Assembly: GCF_015207985.1 (NCBI RefSeq)
Contig: NZ_JADEVV010000010.1
Coordinates: 23,593 to 87,592 of the forward strand
Direction: 5' to 3'
Source: Synechocystis salina LEGE 00031
GTDB taxonomy: Bacteria > Cyanobacteriota > Cyanobacteriia > Cyanobacteriales > Microcystaceae
Length of the DNA stretch: 64,000 nucleotides
Made by a program: the position numbers and the translations under genes. Numbering within the stretch: position 1 is the stretch's first letter; every line of letters begins with the position of its first letter. A model generated the notes under the pieces. The model made no database searches, had not been told where the DNA came from, and was given only the letters and a program-made list of their open reading frames with translations. This document shows, piece by piece, positions 35,646 through 47,400 of this stretch.

Positions 35646-38600
35646 TTAATCCTCATCGTCTTCAAAATCGTCGTCGTCATCCATGTCGAAATCATCCTCA
35701 TCGGTATCGTAGGTTTCTTCAAACTCTTCGTCATCCCGACTGAGTTGAGTGCCCGCATAGGCCCGGGCCCTGGTGTCGTCCAACAGGTCGTCATCGGCTT
35801 CAACTTTTTTGGTTTTCACCTTGGATGCACTAGCTTTTTTCTTTGCCGTGGGTAATTCAATCGGCTCAATCATATAACCTTGGATATCATCCTGGGTTTC
35901 CACTAGTCCCAGAATTTCCTCGTGGCTACTGAACCCCGTACCCGCAGGAATGAGCCGACCAATGATCACGTTTTCCTTCAGGCCCCGCAGCCAATCGGAT
36001 TTACCCTCGATCGCCGCTTCGGTGAGGACCCTGGTGGTCTCTTGGAAGGAAGCCGCACTAATGAAGCTATCGGTATTCAAAGAAGCTTTGGTGATACCCA
36101 ACAACACGGGGGTATAGCGGGCCGGAGCACTACCGGTGATGCCCATGGCCTCGTTGACCTGTTCCACCTGGCGCAGTTCCACCAGTTCCCCTGGGAGCAT
36201 AGTGGTGTCTCCTCCGTCATCAATGCGGACTTTGGCCGTCATCTGCCGGACAATTACCTCAATGTGCTTATCGGAAATATCCACCCCTTGGGATTGGTAA
36301 ACCGTTTGCACTTCATTGACGAGGAATTTTTGCGCCGCTTGGAGGCCCCTGAGGGCCGCTTGGTAACAACCGTCCTTGTCCACGTAGTAACTGAAAAACA
36401 CGTCCAGAATTTCGTGGGGATTGTTGTAACCATCGGTGAGGGGGTGCCCCACATCAATGCGTTGGCCATCGGTAACCATGGCGTTTTGCCCCGGCAAGAG
36501 GGGATATTCGCTCACGGTGCCATCGTCTTCCAACACTTTGATATCGACACTTTCATCTTCGAGGTATTCCACTTGGCAGACCCCAGGGGCGCGAGCAAGG
36601 ATGCAGGCCTCCTTGGGCTTCCGAGCTTCCAAAAGTTCCTCAATCCGGGGTAAACCCTGGACAATATCTCCAGTCTTGGCTCGCTCGAACACCAGCAGTA
36701 CGAGGTTATCGCCCCGTTGCACTAGGTCTCCATCTTCAATGTGGAGCACTGCCCCAGGGGAAACCCGATAGGGCCGAGCCCGCCGTAGAACTAATTGATA
36801 GTTGTCTCCTTTACCGTTAATTTCCAGTACTTTACCGGACTCTTCTAGTTTGACGCCGGGCACCAATTCCTGTCCTGCCACCAACAGTTGTCCTGGTTTG
36901 ACTTCCGGGGCACTGGGTAGATCCATCACTAGGCGATCGGCTTCCCGTTCCAGTAACACCCGACGGATGGATTCCTGTCCTTCTTTGATACCCCGGACAA
37001 TGCCCGCTTCCTTACATTGAATTTCAGTCCGGGCCACCACCGCTCCCGGAGGAATTTGGTCGCCGTCCTGCACCAATAAACGGGTTTTGGAAGCGCCACC
37101 GAGGGGATCGGACTCCTGGTCCCGCCGCAGTACCAAGGATTCTAGAATCACCAACTGTAAACGCTGGCAATCTTCCTCTTCGTCATCTTGCAGTTCAATA
37201 TCGGCGGAAAGGTGGGAAATACCTTCATTGCCACTGCCATAAATCTCCAACACCAACTGGGTGCTGAGCAGGGGAGCCCCTTCGACGGATTTCACCCGAT
37301 CGCCATCTTTGTAGAACAGGCGCTGAACAGAGCGCAATTCAATTTGGCGACCCCCTTCTTCGTTTTGGGAACCCTGGGAGGGGGCGGCGGGCTCATCAAA
37401 CACTTTGTACTCTTCCACTGGCCGCAGCAGTAAACCATTGCCTTCGGGGCTTTCAATCCACTCCGCTTGGCTGAGGGTGCTAACGGTGACACCGGGGAAA
37501 ACATCCTGCCCTGGTTGGAGCAATTGGCCGGTTTCAATTTTCACCGAACCGGGGTCTACATCTTGGTAAAAATCACCGGGTTTGATGATAATTTCCCGCA
37601 GAATATCGTTTTTCTGCACCACTTCGACGATGCCGCTGGATTGACAGAAAATGTCTTTGACTACTTCCGTGCCTGCTTCCACATACTGGCCATCTTCCAC
37701 AATTAACAGGGAAATATCCTTGTTGATTTCGTGGGTTTCTTCGGGAATCCAGAGCAGGGTGCCACCTTTGGTGACTTCGTAGCCCTGTTTGCGGCCGCCC
37801 TTGGCCACTTCCACCCCGGCGTAGCGAATCATGCCCCCGGTGGTGGTGCGGTAGCGGTCATCGATTAATTCCGCCACAATGCTGTGGTTCTGCACTTTGG
37901 TACCAGGAGCGGCCTTGAGCAGGAAACGTTGTTTATCAGCGGTGTAAATTACGTACTGTTCCCGGCCACCACTGCTTTCTAGCTTCACCTGGGCTTGGTC
38001 CAGGAGCACGGAGGCGGTGATGATTTCAATTTCCCGGTTACTCACCAGGCGCACCACCCCGCCATCGTTGGTGACCAGTTTGGTTTCGGCCATGATGCTG
38101 CCGACTTCCACCTGCTCGTCGTTTTTCACCACCGGTTCCGCTCCGGGCGGTAAGTTATACACTTCCCCGGAGAGAATCCACACCAGACCACCCCGTTGGG
38201 CAATGCGGGTGGTATTCCCCTGGCGATCGGTTTTTTCCTCTGGCACCAGGCGATCAAACAACACTTCCCCAGCCAAATCCCCGGCCACGTCCTTGGTGGC
38301 CCGCTCCGTGGAACGTTGGGTTTTGGAGAGGGAGATTTCCGTCATCAACTGGCTGGCCGTCACCGTTTGCCCGTCCTGCACAAACAGTAGGGAACCGGGG
38401 GTGAGGGAGTAGGTCTGGCTGGCGGCCTTTTTCCCTTCCCCTTTCCAGATCAAATCCCCGGCTATTTCCACCTGTTCCGCATCTTCCCCGTGGCGGGTAC
38501 GGACTTTACGGGTGCTTAAACCCTTGCCCCATTTAACTGTGCCGTTTTCGGGAGCCTTTTCTTGGCGGGCCACTTCCCCGGTGAATACCCCCCCAGTGTG

Positions 38601-39599
38601 GAAAGTCCGCATGGTCAACTGGGTACCAGGTTCCCCAATGGATTGGGCGGCGATAATTCCCACCGCTTCCCCTAAGTCAACTTTGTGACCATGGGCCAGG
38701 CTCCAGCCGTAGCAGTTTTGACAAACAGACCGGGCCGCTTCACAGGTCAACGGCGATCGGACGTAAACTTCATCGGTGACAGCGGCGATGCGGTTAGCTA
38801 ACGCTTCATCAATTTCCTGGTTACGCTCTGCAATGACATTCCCTTCGCCATCCACCACATCCTTAGCCAACAAACGACCAAACAGGCGATCGGCTAAGCT
38901 GATTTTGACCTGGTCCCCATCGGTCATGGCCGTCACCCGCAGACTGCGCTCGGTGCCACAGTCCTGTTCCCGCACAATTACATCCTGGGATACGTCCACC
39001 AAACGCCGGGTGAGATAGCCAGAGTCCGCCGTCCGGAGAGCCGTGTCCACCAGACCTTTACGGGCACCGTAGGAAGAAATTACATACTCAGTAACGGTCA
39101 GCCCCTCCCGGAAATTGGTCTTAATGGGCAAGTCAATAATTTCCCCCTGGGGATCGGCCATCAAACCCCGCATTCCCACCAACTGACGCACCTGGCTCAT
39201 GTTCCCCCGGGCACCGGAGAAAGCCATCATGTACACGGAGTTGAGAGGGTCGGTTTTACGGAAGTTAACCACCACCTGGTCTTTCAATTCTTCTGAAGTA
39301 CTGTTCCAAGTATCAATTACCTTTTGGAACCGTTCCACTTCGGTGATTTCTCCCCGGGCATACCGTTCCTCCGTGGTGCGAATTTCCTTTTCCGCCGCCT
39401 CCAACATCTGTTTTTTCTCTGGAGGAATTGTCAGATCATCTACACTAATAGAAACCCCCGCTTTGGTGGCAAAACGAAACCCCAGTTCCTTCAGTTCATC
39501 GGCCAACTGGGAACAGCGAGCAGAGCCGTAACGACGGTAGGCAAGGGCAATGAGTTTTTTCAGGCGGCCTTTGTCGATGGTGTAGTTATAGAAGGTCAT
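35646..39599 (-). CDS. rpoC2: RNA polymerase beta-prime (C-terminal) subunit
   Basis: A 1317-residue subunit, the cyanobacterial split C-terminal part of beta-prime. It starts [20 protein letters not shown]. Conserved elements include [20 protein letters not shown] (bridge helix region) and [20 protein letters not shown] (trigger loop base), between which and after which the long lineage-specific SI3 insertion extends to about residue 990. The late [16 protein letters not shown] segment completes the catalytic part. The last 30 residues are an acidic Asp/Glu tail. It follows rpoB by 123 bp without rpoC1 in between. Confidence 0.98.
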   Translation of the reverse strand: MTFYNYTIDKGRLKKLIALAYRRYGSARCSQLADELKELGFRFATKAGVSISVDDLTIPPEKKQMLEAAEKEIRTTEERYARGEITEVERFQKVIDTWNSTSEELKDQVVVNFRKTDPLNSVYMMAFSGARGNMSQVRQLVGMRGLMADPQGEIIDLPIKTNFREGLTVTEYVISSYGARKGLVDTALRTADSGYLTRRLVDVSQDVIVREQDCGTERSLRVTAMTDGDQVKISLADRLFGRLLAKDVVDGEGNVIAERNQEIDEALANRIAAVTDEVYVRSPLTCEAARSVCQNCYGWSLAHGHKVDLGEAVGIIAAQSIGEPGTQLTMRTFHTGGVFTGEVARQEKAPENGTVKWGKGLSTRKVRTRHGEDAEQVEIAGDLIWKGEGKKAASQTYSLTPGSLLFVQDGQTVTASQLMTEISLSKTQRSTERATKDVAGDLAGEVLFDRLVPEEKTDRQGNTTRIAQRGGLVWILSGEVYNLPPGAEPVVKNDEQVEVGSIMAETKLVTNDGGVVRLVSNREIEIITASVLLDQAQVKLESSGGREQYVIYTADKQRFLLKAAPGTKVQNHSIVAELIDDRYRTTTGGMIRYAGVEVAKGGRKQGYEVTKGGTLLWIPEETHEINKDISLLIVEDGQYVEAGTEVVKDIFCQSSGIVEVVQKNDILREIIIKPGDFYQDVDPGSVKIETGQLLQPGQDVFPGVTVSTLSQAEWIESPEGNGLLLRPVEEYKVFDEPAAPSQGSQNEEGGRQIELRSVQRLFYKDGDRVKSVEGAPLLSTQLVLEIYGSGNEGISHLSADIELQDDEEEDCQRLQLVILESLVLRRDQESDPLGGASKTRLLVQDGDQIPPGAVVARTEIQCKEAGIVRGIKEGQESIRRVLLEREADRLVMDLPSAPEVKPGQLLVAGQELVPGVKLEESGKVLEINGKGDNYQLVLRRARPYRVSPGAVLHIEDGDLVQRGDNLVLLVFERAKTGDIVQGLPRIEELLEARKPKEACILARAPGVCQVEYLEDESVDIKVLEDDGTVSEYPLLPGQNAMVTDGQRIDVGHPLTDGYNNPHEILDVFFSYYVDKDGCYQAALRGLQAAQKFLVNEVQTVYQSQGVDISDKHIEVIVRQMTAKVRIDDGGDTTMLPGELVELRQVEQVNEAMGITGSAPARYTPVLLGITKASLNTDSFISAASFQETTRVLTEAAIEGKSDWLRGLKENVIIGRLIPAGTGFSSHEEILGLVETQDDIQGYMIEPIELPTAKKKASASKVKTKKVEADDDLLDDTRARAYAGTQLSRDDEEFEETYDTDEDDFDMDDDDDFEDDED

Positions 39600-39604
39600 T
39601 TTTT

Positions 39605-39690
39605 CAGTTACTCAGTTATCAGGGAGCAGTTAGCAGATATCAGGTATCAGGAAGCAGGTATCAGGAAGCAGTTGGCAGGGGGTAAGACAC
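39605..39690. repeat. Short tandem repeats between rpoB and rpoC2
   Basis: TATCAGG-type units are repeated through this gap. CAGGTATCAGGAAG occurs twice in tandem with a 15-bp period (39641 and 39656), and CAGTTATCAGG and GCAGTT variants occur upstream. The units resemble the heptamers in rnpB. They lie inside the rpoB-rpoC2 transcript. Confidence 0.65.
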
Positions 39691-39722
39691 TGTTCACTGT
39701 TTCCTGTGCTCCGATCGCCGTT

Positions 39723-42700
39723 CTAGACTTCTTCTTCTTCCAAATCCTCTTCGGTGTGGAGGGACTCGTAGGTGGGGCGATTGGGGGCCCGACGCTGGCT
39801 GTCGATCATTAAATCCACCTCTGCGTCAGCGCTTTCACCATCTTCAGACAGTTGTACCTTGTGGGCAGCAATGTCCAAGCCGAGGGATTGCAGTTCCCGC
39901 ATTAACACCTTGAAGGATTCTGGTGTACCGGGGCGGGGAATACTCTTTCCTTTAACAATGGCGTTGAGGGCTTCATTGCGGCCCTGCATATCATCCGATT
40001 TAACGGTGAGTAGTTCCTGCAAAATGTAGGCAGCGCCATAGGCTTCCAGGGCCCACACTTCCATTTCTCCGAACCGTTGTCCCCCCTGTTGAGCTTTACC
40101 CCCCAAAGGCTGTTGGGTAACCAAGGAGTAGGGCCCCGTGGAACGGGCGTGGATTTTATCGTCCACCAAATGCACCAGTTTGAGCATATAGGCTTGGCCC
40201 ACCGTAATGGGACGGTCGAAGGGCTCTCCGGTACGACCATCGAACACTTGAATTTTGCCAGGATGGTCTTGGTTAAAGACCCAGTCCTTGTTGGGGCGCT
40301 GGGACGCTTCTTCCAACAGGCCATGGACCGTATCCCGGGATGCTTCTTCCCCATACATTTCGTCAAAGGGGGTAATTTTGAAGCGTACACCAAGGTTTTC
40401 CCCGGCCCATCCCAGCATGCACTCAAATACCTGACCCACATTCATCCGGGAAGGAACCCCCAGGGGATTGAGGGCAATGTCGATGGGACGACCATCCGGG
40501 AGGTAGGGCATATCTTCAATGGGCAAAATGCGGGAAATAATCCCCTTATTGCCGTGGCGACCGGCCATTTTGTCCCCCACTTGGATTTTTCGTTTTTGGG
40601 CAACGTAAATCCGCACCACCATATTGGCGCCGGGGGGCAATTCGTCCCCTTTCTCCCTGGTGAACACCCGCACATCCACTACCCGTCCTTTTTCGCCGTT
40701 GGGTACCCGCAGGGAGTTATCCCGCACATCCCGGGCTTTTTCACCAAAGATAGCCCGTAGTAGTTTTTCTTCTGGAGGTTGGTCTGCTTCCCCTTTGGGC
40801 GTGACTTTACCCACCAAGATGTCGCCGGATTCCACCCAGGCACCGATGCGGATAATGCCATGCTCATCAAGGTTGCGGAGGGCATCTTCCCCCACATTGG
40901 GTATTTCCCTGGTAATTTCCTCTGGGCCTAGTTTGGTTTGGCGGGCTTCAATTTCAAATTTTTCGATGTGAATACTAGTGTAAACATCGTCATAGACCAG
41001 TCGTTCACTGATCAGAATGGCGTCCTCGTAGTTGTAACCTTCCCAGGGCATATAGGCCACAAGAATGTTTTGTCCCAGGGCCAATTCTCCCCCTTCCGTG
41101 GCGGAACCGTCCGCTAGCACTTGCCCGGGCACCACATCCTCTCCGGCATAGACCAGAGGCCGCTGGTTCAAGCAGGTGTCCTGGTTAGACCGTTGGTATT
41201 TTTGGATCGGGTAGACAATTTCGTCCCCTTTCTCAGCGGGGTTATCGGGGGAGTGGGGCTGTACCCGGATTTCCGTGGCATCCACATAGGTGACAATGCC
41301 ATGGGTGCGGGAAACAATCACCATGCCGGAGTCCCGCGCAGCCTGGGCTTCCAAGCCAGTCCCCACCAAGGGCCGTTCAGGACGTAACAGGGGCACTGCT
41401 TGCCGCTGCATGTTGGACCCCATCAGGGCCCGGTTAGCATCGTCGTGCTCCAGGAAAGGAATCATGGAGGTGGCAACGGAAATAATTTGCACCGGGGAGA
41501 CGGCCACGTAGTCCACCTGTTCTGGACTGGTAGTGGAAAATTCCTGGCGGTAGCGAATGGGTACGGATTCGCCAATGATATTGCCCTCTTCGTCCGTGGG
41601 GATATCTCCGGGGGCCACCCGCATGTCATCTTCTTCGTCGGCGGTGAGGTAAACGGGGTCTAAATCTTTCCTGACCCGACCGCTCTCCACCCGAAAATAG
41701 GGGGTTTCGATGAAACCATAATCATTGACCCGGGCGCAGGTGGCGAGGGAACCAATCAAGCCGGCGTTGGGACCTTCCGGAGTTTCCACTGGACAAATAC
41801 GACCATGGTGGGAAGGGTGAATATCCCGCACGGCAAACCCGGCCCGCTCCCTGGTTAGGCCTCCAGGGCCCAAGGCGGAAATCCGGCGCTTGTGGGTCAA
41901 CTCCGCCAGGGGATTAGTTTGGTCCATGAACTGGGAGAGTTGGGAGGAACCAAAAAATTCTTTGATGGCCGCCACTAGGGGTTTGGGATTGACCAGGGAA
42001 GCGGGAGTGAGGGCATCGGATTCGCTGACGGTCATGCGCTCCCGAATAATACGCTCTAGGCGATTTAAGCCCACCCGGATTTGGTTTTGCAGCAACTCTC
42101 CAACGGAGCGTACTCGACGATTACCCAAGTGGTCGATGTCGTCGGTGGTGCCAACGTCAAATTCCAGGTTAATGAGATAGTTAATGGCGGCGAGGATATC
42201 CTGGGGAGTGAGCACCCGGGTGGTGTCCGCCTCATTGAGTCGGAGTTTTTTGTTGAGTTTGTAGCGCCCTACTCGGCCTAGGTCATACCGTTTGGGGTCG
42301 AAGAAGCGGGACTCCAATAACTGCTGACCACCACTGACGGTGGGGGGTTCACCGGGGCGGAGTTTTTTGTAGAGTTCCACCAGGGCTTCTTCTTCGGTGG
42401 GATTGCCTTCTTTGTCGAGGGTTTTTTGGAAAAATTCTGGGTGGCTGAGGGAGTCGAGAATTTCGTTATCGCTCAGACCGATCGCCTTTAGTAGGACTTG
42501 GGCGGAAAGCTTGCGAGTTTTGTCAATGCGGACATAGACCAGCCCGTTTTTGTCGGTTTCAAATTTGAGCCAGGCCCCCCGGTTGGGAATCAGGGAAGCG
42601 GAATAGGTACGGCGACCGTTTTTATCCAGTTCCTTTTTGTAGTAAACCCCAGGCGAGCGCACAATTTGGTTAACGATGACCCGCTCGGCACCGTTAATAA

Positions 42701-43031
42701 TGAAGGTACCCCGTTCCGTCATCAGGGGCAGATCGCCAATAAATACTTCTTGCTCCTTAATTTCCCCGGTTTCCTTGTTGATCAGACGGGTGGGTACATA
42801 CATTTGCACCGAATAACTGGCATCCCGTCGCTTGGATTCATCAACGTCGTACTTGGGCTGTTTGAGCTTGTAATCTTTGCCCAAAAAGTGGAGTTCTAGC
42901 TTGCCCGTATAGTCAGAAATCGGTGAAAAACTATTCAATTCCTCGATTAAACCTTCCTCCAAAAACCAGTGGAAACTAGCGTGTTGGATTTCGATTAAAT
43001 CGGGCAACATCGTGGTGGCAAGGTTAGTCAT
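39723..43031 (-). CDS. rpoB: RNA polymerase beta subunit
   Basis: A 1102-residue beta subunit. Hallmarks are [29 protein letters not shown] and the [21 protein letters not shown] segment (rifampicin region), [18 protein letters not shown], and the C-terminal [31 protein letters not shown] (motifs in parts). It is the catalytic core's beta subunit. The order rpsT-tatD-rpoB is normal for cyanobacteria, but rpoC1 is missing between rpoB and rpoC2. Confidence 0.98.
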   Translation of the reverse strand: MTNLATTMLPDLIEIQHASFHWFLEEGLIEELNSFSPISDYTGKLELHFLGKDYKLKQPKYDVDESKRRDASYSVQMYVPTRLINKETGEIKEQEVFIGDLPLMTERGTFIINGAERVIVNQIVRSPGVYYKKELDKNGRRTYSASLIPNRGAWLKFETDKNGLVYVRIDKTRKLSAQVLLKAIGLSDNEILDSLSHPEFFQKTLDKEGNPTEEEALVELYKKLRPGEPPTVSGGQQLLESRFFDPKRYDLGRVGRYKLNKKLRLNEADTTRVLTPQDILAAINYLINLEFDVGTTDDIDHLGNRRVRSVGELLQNQIRVGLNRLERIIRERMTVSESDALTPASLVNPKPLVAAIKEFFGSSQLSQFMDQTNPLAELTHKRRISALGPGGLTRERAGFAVRDIHPSHHGRICPVETPEGPNAGLIGSLATCARVNDYGFIETPYFRVESGRVRKDLDPVYLTADEEDDMRVAPGDIPTDEEGNIIGESVPIRYRQEFSTTSPEQVDYVAVSPVQIISVATSMIPFLEHDDANRALMGSNMQRQAVPLLRPERPLVGTGLEAQAARDSGMVIVSRTHGIVTYVDATEIRVQPHSPDNPAEKGDEIVYPIQKYQRSNQDTCLNQRPLVYAGEDVVPGQVLADGSATEGGELALGQNILVAYMPWEGYNYEDAILISERLVYDDVYTSIHIEKFEIEARQTKLGPEEITREIPNVGEDALRNLDEHGIIRIGAWVESGDILVGKVTPKGEADQPPEEKLLRAIFGEKARDVRDNSLRVPNGEKGRVVDVRVFTREKGDELPPGANMVVRIYVAQKRKIQVGDKMAGRHGNKGIISRILPIEDMPYLPDGRPIDIALNPLGVPSRMNVGQVFECMLGWAGENLGVRFKITPFDEMYGEEASRDTVHGLLEEASQRPNKDWVFNQDHPGKIQVFDGRTGEPFDRPITVGQAYMLKLVHLVDDKIHARSTGPYSLVTQQPLGGKAQQGGQRFGEMEVWALEAYGAAYILQELLTVKSDDMQGRNEALNAIVKGKSIPRPGTPESFKVLMRELQSLGLDIAAHKVQLSEDGESADAEVDLMIDSQRRAPNRPTYESLHTEEDLEEEEV

Positions 43032-43116
43032 GGTGGCTCAGAAGTCTCCGGAAAATTGCGGTGGTTGGGGTCAGGGACGGCCGGGGGGAGGTTACCGGGG
43101 GGGCGATGCCCTCAGA

Positions 43117-43902
43117 TTAGGCCGGCACCGGTAGTTTAAAGAGGTTGCGGGCATTGGCGGTGGTTTGTTGGGCAAGGGTTTCTGGGGGGACATGGCGTAG
43201 GGCGGCGATCGCCTCGGCCACATGGCGGACAAAGGCTGGTTCATTGCGTTTACCCCGTTGGGGCACCGGCGCCAAAAAAGGACAATCGGTTTCCACCAAC
43301 AGGCGATCGGGGGGGACCATTTGGGCACTGGCTTGGATAGCTTCTGCTTTTTTGAAAGTCACCGTACCACTGAAACTGATGTAAAAACCCAGGTCCAAAA
43401 ACCATTGGGTTTCCTCAGGACTACCGCCCCAGCAGTGCATTACTCCGGTCACAGGGCCTTGTTCTTGTTGAAATTTCGTCAACACTTGGCGCATGGTGTC
43501 CGCGGCATCCCGGCAATGGATAATCACCGGCTTATTCAATTCCCTGGCGATCGCCAACTGGGCCCGGAAAACTTCAATTTGATGGTCACGGTTATCGGCC
43601 TTGAAAAAATCCAAACCCATTTCACCAATGGCCACCACCCGGCTATCCGCCTTGGCATAGGCAAAAATTTGCCCAGCAGTATTAGTTTGCCAATCCTGGG
43701 CGTCCAAGGGATGGAGCCCCACGGCAAAAAATAGTTCAGGAAAACGATCAGCCAGGGCTTGGATCTGGTCAAATTCCTGGGGCTTCACACAGGAATGAAC
43801 CAATTGCACCACCCCCGCTTGCTGCCAACGACGCTGTAACTGGTCTAAATCCGCCGCAAAAACATCAAAGTTAATGTGGACATGGGTATCAACTAGATGC
43901 AT
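43117..43902 (-). CDS. tatD: TatD-family metal-dependent DNase
   Basis: A 261-residue TIM-barrel hydrolase. The start is taken at [12 protein letters not shown] (43902), because DTHVH binds the first metal and must be near the N-terminus; a longer reading adds 13 residues. Other ligands: [32 protein letters not shown] and the [11 protein letters not shown] motif. TatD proteins are 3'-5' deoxyribonucleases of DNA repair. It lies 85 bp upstream of rpoB and may share its transcript. Confidence 0.95.
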   Translation of the reverse strand: MHLVDTHVHINFDVFAADLDQLQRRWQQAGVVQLVHSCVKPQEFDQIQALADRFPELFFAVGLHPLDAQDWQTNTAGQIFAYAKADSRVVAIGEMGLDFFKADNRDHQIEVFRAQLAIARELNKPVIIHCRDAADTMRQVLTKFQQEQGPVTGVMHCWGGSPEETQWFLDLGFYISFSGTVTFKKAEAIQASAQMVPPDRLLVETDCPFLAPVPQRGKRNEPAFVRHVAEAIAALRHVPPETLAQQTTANARNLFKLPVPA

Positions 43903-44037
43903 AGTTCCCCTAATGCCGTGGGCGATCGTCCAAGTAACCAAAAACCAGAGGCTGTCCCCAGCGAGAATACCGGTTGGTCAATACAATCGGCCAAAACTAC
44001 CCGCAATTACCAACTTCCCCAGGGGGAAGGACGGTGC

Positions 44038-44331
44038 CTAGGCAGCCGGCAGGGCGCTTTGGAGGGCCTTGGCTAGGCGAGCCTTTTTGCGGGCTGCATT
44101 GTTCTTGTGGATTACCTTGCACTTCACCGCCTTATCAATTTTGCTGAAAGCGGCGGACATACTGGTGTTGATCGTATCAAGATTGTCAGGATTGGGGTCA
44201 TTGGTGTAGGCCTCCACCGATTGAAAGGTTTTTTTCATCAGGGTTTTGATGGCCGACTTATAGCTTTTGTTCTGGAGTCGGTTGCGTTCAGCAATTTCGA
44301 TGCGCTTCAGGGCGGACTTAATATTAGCCAC
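44038..44331 (-). CDS. rpsT: 30S ribosomal protein S20
   Basis: A 97-residue, lysine-rich helical protein ([20 protein letters not shown], then [18 protein letters not shown] and [20 protein letters not shown]). S20 is a primary binder of 16S rRNA. The start is GTG at 44331. It heads the rpsT-tatD-rpoB-rpoC2 series. Confidence 0.97.
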   Translation of the reverse strand: MANIKSALKRIEIAERNRLQNKSYKSAIKTLMKKTFQSVEAYTNDPNPDNLDTINTSMSAAFSKIDKAVKCKVIHKNNAARKKARLAKALQSALPAA

Positions 44332-44426
44332 GGTTGCTCTCTAAGGTACGTAACTGTAAAAAGGGTGGGTTCACAAAGATCAGAATTGTCATTCTAACAG
44401 TTTGGGGACACCACGACAATGGTTGC

Positions 44427-47400
44427 CTAACTGTACCAGAGGGGTAAATCCACCTCAAAGCGACTACCTTGGCCTAATTGGCTGGTTACAGTGATGGCAC
44501 CACCGTGGAGTTCGGCACATTTTTTCACAATGGGCAGCCCCAGGCCGGTTCCAGGGACGGATCCAACATTGGTGCCCCGGTAAAAACTATCAAATAAATT
44601 GGGTATTTCTTCAGGGGCAATGCCAATACCGTAGTCCTGGACAGAAAAAACGCCATCGTCCCCCCGCCGTTGGAGATGGAATTCCACCTGGTGGCCGTGG
44701 GGAGAGTATTTGATCGCATTACCAAGGAGATTGGTCAAAATTTGCCTTAACAATTTGGGGTCAAAGGCGACGGTTTCCCCAGCCCCAAGGCCATCATAGC
44801 TGAATAACAGGCAATGGTATTCCGTACTGCCCTGGAGTTCATCGGTGATGCCCTGACAAAAGCCGACTAAATCTAGGAGTTGGGGCTCAAATGGCAGATA
44901 CTTAGTTTCCGCCCGGTTAATGGTGAGCACGTCGTCCAGTAGTTCTACCATATGATGAACACTTTCCTGAATGCGTTCCAGGTGTTGGCCGCGCCTTTGC
45001 CCATCCAATTTTGACCAATATTTTTTCAAGATGCCAGTGGAGGAACTGATAATTGCCAAAGGAGTACGAAATTCATGGGACGTGGTGGAAATAAACCGGG
45101 AACGCAATTCCCCCAATTCCTTTTCCGTTTCCAGGGCAGCCAAAATACGCTTTTCAGCATTTTTGATATGGGTGATGTCGTGGACGATCGCCACCAGGTT
45201 GGCCGGATGTTGGCCGTTGCCATCCTGGAGGAGAAACACGGAGGCGGTGACGGGAATTTCGGCAGCAGTTTGGTAATGTTGCAGACTGAATTCCCCCTCC
45301 CAAGCGCCGGCACGGAATACCTGGGGAATGATTTCTGTTTGCCAAAAATTGAGGTACTCGGGACTCACGTATTCGCTTAGATAGGTGCTTTGGGCAGCTT
45401 CCAAGTTTTCTAGGCCCATTAGTGATTGCCCTGCTTGGTTGAGGAAGGTCACCCTTTGCTCTAGGTCGGTAATGACAATGAGCTCGGTGCTATTTTTGAC
45501 CACAAAATCCAGGTTTTGTCGCTCTATTTCAATTTGCTTTTGTCGCCGTAGGTCGGTGATTACCCCCACTAAGCCGTCCACGTTCCCCTGGTTATCCCTC
45601 AGGGCGGTGATGGAGATGTACACCGGTAGGCGATCGCCAGTTTTGGTGATGTAGGTCCATTCCCTTTCATAAACGCCCCATTGAATGGCGGGAATGGCAA
45701 ACATGTCGATGGAATTGGGCAGGAGGGTTTGCCCTAGCTGTTGGGAAAGCTGGGCGGCTTGGCTGGCCATTTCTTCCGGATCATGGAAAATGAGGGGGGT
45801 TTGTTGGCCAATCAGTTCCGCCGCTGTGTAGCCCAAAATCTCCTCCGCAGTGCGATTAAAAGTACTGATCAAGCCCTCGCCGTCGGTGGAGATAATCATG
45901 TAGTTGGCCACATCAAAAATGCCTTTTTGCAGTTGGTTGACTGCCAACAGTTTTTGTTCGGCCCTTTGTCTTTCCGATAGCTCCTCTTGCAGGCGTTCGT
46001 ACAGTAGTGATTGTTGAATGGCGATCGCCAATTGGTTACCGAGGCTTTGCATTAATTGGATTTCTGCCGTTTGCCAAGTGCGGGTAGTGGAGCACTGGTG
46101 CACAATTAGTAATCCCCAAAGACTATGGTCAAAAACAATGGGGGCTACCATTCTGGATTGGGACTCCGCCACGGTGAAACATTGCACGGCACAATTACTG
46201 GCACACTCCGGTAATTGATCGTGGGAAGCATAAATGTAACCGTTGAGGTATCGTTGGTAGCATTCCTCCGGGAAGCTTGCGGGACTGAGGTCCATTTGCA
46301 TCACCGAAGGTTGCCCATTGACCACCGATTCGGCGATCGTGATGCCCAGACCATCTTCTTGGATGTGGTAAATTAACACCCGGTCAGCGTGGATGGTGCG
46401 ACGCACTTCCGTCACAGTGGTGCGCAAAATCGTTTCTAGCTTGAGGGACTGCCGAATTCTCTGGCTGATGGAAGATAACAGTTTTTCCTGTTGGGCCTGG
46501 TTACGGAGGGCCTTTTCCGCCTCTTTCAAATCATCGATGTCCGTACTGCTGGCCAGCCAACCATTGATACTGCCAAAGCGGTCCTGGAGGGGCAATACCT
46601 GCAACAGGTGCCAACGGTACTGACCATCATTTCTCCACAGGCGACATTCCAACTGAAAGAATTGCTGGGCGGCGATGCCTTGACCCCACTGCCTTTGCAC
46701 CGTTTCCCGTTCCCCCGGCTCAATAAACTGCTGCCAAGTGTTACCCAAAATTTTTCGACCCCGGCGACTAAAATAAGCCAAGGTCCGTTGATTACACTCC
46801 CACACCTCTCCAGTGGAAGAAAGTCGCCAAACCAGATTGGGCAAGGCCTCCAACAAAGTGCGGTGAATTTGTTCGCTGTCCCGCAGTTTCCTCAGCACCC
46901 GTTGGCGATCGGTCACATCCCGCACCGTTACCAAGCGGCAATCTTCCCCCTGCCAATGGATGGGCACAGCCTTAATTTCCCCCACCCCTTCCTCTTCCGG
47001 GGAAACATTAATGCCAATTTCCGTTTGTCCTTGGTTGGACAGCCCCAGTTGGGATTGTAAAAACTCCTCCTCGCTGAGGCCAAACATCTGGCAAGCCATG
47101 GGATTGGCGTAGATTACCTTGTCACGGTTATTTAAAATGATAATGCCATCGGCAATGGTATTCACCAAGGTTTGCAATTGTTGTTCCTTGGTATGGAGTG
47201 CCGCTTCTGCCCGTTTGCCTTGGCTAACGTCTTGGGCCAAGCAGAGGATTTTGCTCGTTTGACCGCCCCCATCAATTTCAAAGGCGGAAATTTCCACCGT
47301 GAAGTAGTGTACCGATCGCCGGGCATCGGTAAATTCAAAGCTAAATTCCTTTTTCTCGTGGGCTTCGAGTGCCACCAATTCTTGCCGCGAAAAGTAACCA

